Source: a bacterium
GTDB lineage: Bacteria; 4484-113
Reading direction: 5' to 3'
Assembly (NCBI GenBank): GCA_029932365.1
Contig: JAOZQG010000008.1
Location: forward strand, 1-41,360
DNA length: 41,360 nucleotides
Numbering within the stretch: position 1 is the first letter of the stretch; each line of letters begins with the position of its first letter. The position numbers and the translations under genes are program-made. Under the pieces are notes generated by a model. The model did no database searches and was not told the origin of the DNA. It saw only the letters and a list, made by a program, of their open reading frames with translations. Shown here piece by piece: positions 38,023 to 41,360 of this stretch.

Positions 38023-39378
38023 CTACCTCGCGATATTCCTCTTTGGATAGCGCACAAACAGCGCAATCGCCACAATCGCGGCGATTATCGATCCCGCAAG
38101 CAGCGCCTTGTCCACCCCGAAGCTCCTCGCCGCCCAGCCCATCGTGAGCGTCCCCAGGGGGAACATGCCGATGAAGACAACTGAATATGTGCCCATCACA
38201 CGGCCGCGCAGCTCGTCCGGCACGGTTAGCTGGACAATCGTGTTGGAGTTGGCAAACGTCCAGTTCATCCCAAAACCGCAAACCGCCAGCACGAAGCACG
38301 CCACGGTAATCGAGGTGGTCTGAGTAAGCGCGATAATCCCTCCAAGCAGCAGCGCATAACCGATGCGCAAAGTTAGATGCTGCAGGCCGCGCGCGCTGAT
38401 GGATGCAAGTGTGACCGCAGCCGTGACCGCGCCGATGCCGACGCAGGTGGCTAGGAACCCGAACTGCGCCGGGCCGGCGTCCAGCCTATAACGGGCAATC
38501 GCAGGTAAAAGAGGCATGTAAGGCGCGGCCAGAAAGCCCAGCACTCCAACCATGACCACGATGCGACGGACGCCCCGGGTGCGCAGAAGAAAGGAAATGC
38601 CGGCGGACATCCGCTGTAAATACGGCTCTCTCCTGCCGTCTCGACCGGCGCGGGCGGTGAAATCGCCGCGCATAAGCAAAAGCGCCCCGATAACCGCGAG
38701 GAAGGAAATCGCGTTGACTAAAAACGCGTCGGCCACGCTGAAGTGCAGCGCCAGAATGATGCCGGTTACAGAAGGCCCCACAATCCTTGCAGTATTAAAC
38801 ACTCCCGAATTCAGCGCTATTGCATTGGGCAAGTCCTTCCGTCCCACCAGCTCTATCGCCATCCCCTGTCGCGCCGGTATGTCAAACGCCCAGACGATAC
38901 CCAGCATAAGAGCCAGGGCGATCAGCCAGCCGATATTTATGAGCCCTGTATAGGCGAATATCGCCAGAGCGAAGGCCTGCACGGCCATCAAGCTTTGCGT
39001 TGCTATGAGCACGCGCCGCTTGTCGAAATAATCTGCGAGAACGCCGGAAAACGGCCCGATAAGTAGCACCGGAAGCGTGCCCATTGCTGAAACCACGGCA
39101 ACGTACCAGTTGGTGAGCGAAGCGACCTGCGATCTGGCGACGATCTCCAGCACCAGGTCCGTGACCAGCCAGCCCTGAGCGGTTCGCTGCATCCACGTCC
39201 CCACCAGGCTGACAATCTGGCCCAGCCAGTAGAGCCGGTAGTTGCGATGCCTGAGCGCGGCGAAGGCCGCCGGCATCCATGGCCAGTAGCCGCGTTCAAC
39301 GGTCACTTGCGTGGCGGGATTAGATGTTGCGTCGTTGGAATCCTGCACAGAGCGTCCGATCTCGCAAAATCCGGGCAA
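38023..39378 (-). CDS. MFS exporter (MFS_3 / EntS-like)
   Basis: This is a proton-driven transporter of the major facilitator superfamily, about 440-451 residues with roughly 10-12 membrane helices. The signature FAALRHRNYRLYWLGQIVSLVGTWMQRTAQGWLV is typical of the MFS_3 group that includes the enterobactin exporter EntS. FSGVLADYFDKRRVLI is the usual loop 2-3 motif, and VPDELRGRVMG a later one. The substrate cannot be inferred. The start is uncertain. The track uses TTG 39378, but GTG 39348 in the same frame is also possible, and about 35 residues precede the conserved region. Its upstream region overlaps the groEL terminator side. Confidence 0.85.
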   Translation of the reverse strand: MPGFCEIGRSVQDSNDATSNPATQVTVERGYWPWMPAAFAALRHRNYRLYWLGQIVSLVGTWMQRTAQGWLVTDLVLEIVARSQVASLTNWYVAVVSAMGTLPVLLIGPFSGVLADYFDKRRVLIATQSLMAVQAFALAIFAYTGLINIGWLIALALMLGIVWAFDIPARQGMAIELVGRKDLPNAIALNSGVFNTARIVGPSVTGIILALHFSVADAFLVNAISFLAVIGALLLMRGDFTARAGRDGRREPYLQRMSAGISFLLRTRGVRRIVVMVGVLGFLAAPYMPLLPAIARYRLDAGPAQFGFLATCVGIGAVTAAVTLASISARGLQHLTLRIGYALLLGGIIALTQTTSITVACFVLAVCGFGMNWTFANSNTIVQLTVPDELRGRVMGTYSVVFIGMFPLGTLTMGWAARSFGVDKALLAGSIIAAIVAIALFVRYPKRNIAR

Positions 39379-39408
39379 CAGTCTACCCGAATCCCGCGCC
39401 TATGCCAA

Positions 39409-39439
39409 AGCGGGGACACCGGTCTATGGCGTCCCCGCT
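39409..39439 (-). terminator. Terminator-like hairpin after groEL
   Basis: A perfect 9-bp stem, AGCGGGGAC / GTCCCCGCT, has a 13-nt loop and starts 24 bp past the groEL stop. Only three T residues follow on the minus strand. It separates groESL from the exporter gene. Confidence 0.6.
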
Positions 39440-39462
39440 CAAGAGTCGTCCGGAAGTTGGGC

Positions 39463-41142
<1,680 letters not shown>

Positions 41143-41360
41143 TTAGCTCTGCCAGGCCATGATGTCGTCTTCGCGGAGAATCAGGTACTCCACGCCGCCG
41201 TACTTGAATTCACTGCCCGAGTACTTGCCGTAAAGCACCTTCATCCCCGGCTTGACGAACACCTCCGCCCGCTGGCCGTTGTCGAGCAGGCGTCCCTCCC
41301 CCGCAGCCACGACCTGGCCCAGGCTCGGACGCTCTTTGGCGCTGTCCGGGATGACAATGC
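41143..41360 (-). CDS. groES: Co-chaperonin GroES, C-terminal part (5' truncated by the window)
   Basis: This is not in the ORF track because its start is beyond the right edge. Translating the minus strand gives [29 protein letters not shown] at the edge and ends [18 protein letters not shown] before TAA at 41145-41143. That is the last 72 or so residues of a GroES heptamer subunit, including [14 protein letters not shown]. The normal GroES length is about 95-100, so roughly 25 residues are missing. GroES caps GroEL and is first in the operon. Confidence 0.95.
   Translation of the reverse strand, partial: IVIPDSAKERPSLGQVVAAGEGRLLDNGQRAEVFVKPGMKVLYGKYSGSEFKYGGVEYLILREDDIMAWQS

Overview
The window is a bacterial chromosome segment, moderately GC-rich by eye, densely packed with genes on both strands. 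No gene-free gap exceeds about 210 bp. I see no rRNA, insertion sequence, prophage, CRISPR array or integrase, so this is core chromosome and not a mobile island. The species cannot be named from the sequence alone. Large secreted lipoproteins built from PKD, IPT/TIG, Fn3 and dockerin-type modules, a DUF6754-type membrane protein, a DUF2344 protein and apparent leaderless genes would fit an Armatimonadota-like or other poorly cultured Terrabacteria-type lineage. That placement is inference.

Layout. 1-5348: the tail of a multi-PAS protein, a molbindin (mop), tRNA-Val(CAC), a dockerin-type lipoprotein and purF. 5405-11119 (+): a membrane/coiled-coil protein, a RidA-family protein, a CGCS-type metallophosphoesterase-like domain fused to a tetraheme cytochrome c, an HD dNTPase (dgt), pyrB and a stand-alone DUF2344 protein. 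11135-16635 (-): truB, then a translationally coupled four-gene membrane operon headed by a DUF6754 protein, preceded by a secreted DsbD-alpha-like protein. 16726-23551 (-): two very large IPT/PKD lipoproteins and a prepilin peptidase. 23644-27008 (+): tRNA-Leu(CAA), thiC, a small membrane protein and a membrane PAS histidine kinase. 27204-28887 (-): a secreted propeller-like protein, acpP and rpmF. 29029-31747 (+): a parvulin-type foldase with a TPR-like tail and an endonuclease IV-like TIM barrel. 31764-37969: frr, pgi, a 3-hydroxyacyl-CoA dehydrogenase, a secreted beta-helix protein, a DUF4349 protein and a small membrane protein. 38023-41360 (-): an MFS exporter, groEL and the 3' part of groES.

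How the genes work together. Housekeeping genes for purine, pyrimidine, thiamine, fatty-acid and sugar metabolism, translation and protein folding are scattered among cell-envelope genes. Most transcription units are short. Many begin at a near-perfect -10 hexamer, often with an extended TGn. In several (RidA protein, prepilin peptidase, the 5405 gene, dgt, purF, thiC, probably 37463) that hexamer lies so close to the start codon that the mRNA should be leaderless or nearly so. Genes with longer leaders carry ordinary Shine-Dalgarno sites.

The best candidate for an undescribed system is the DUF6754 operon at 12209-15985. It holds four envelope proteins with start/stop overlaps or 2-bp spacing, two of which have soluble alpha/beta-looking domains, under a consensus TTGACG-17-TATAAT promoter.
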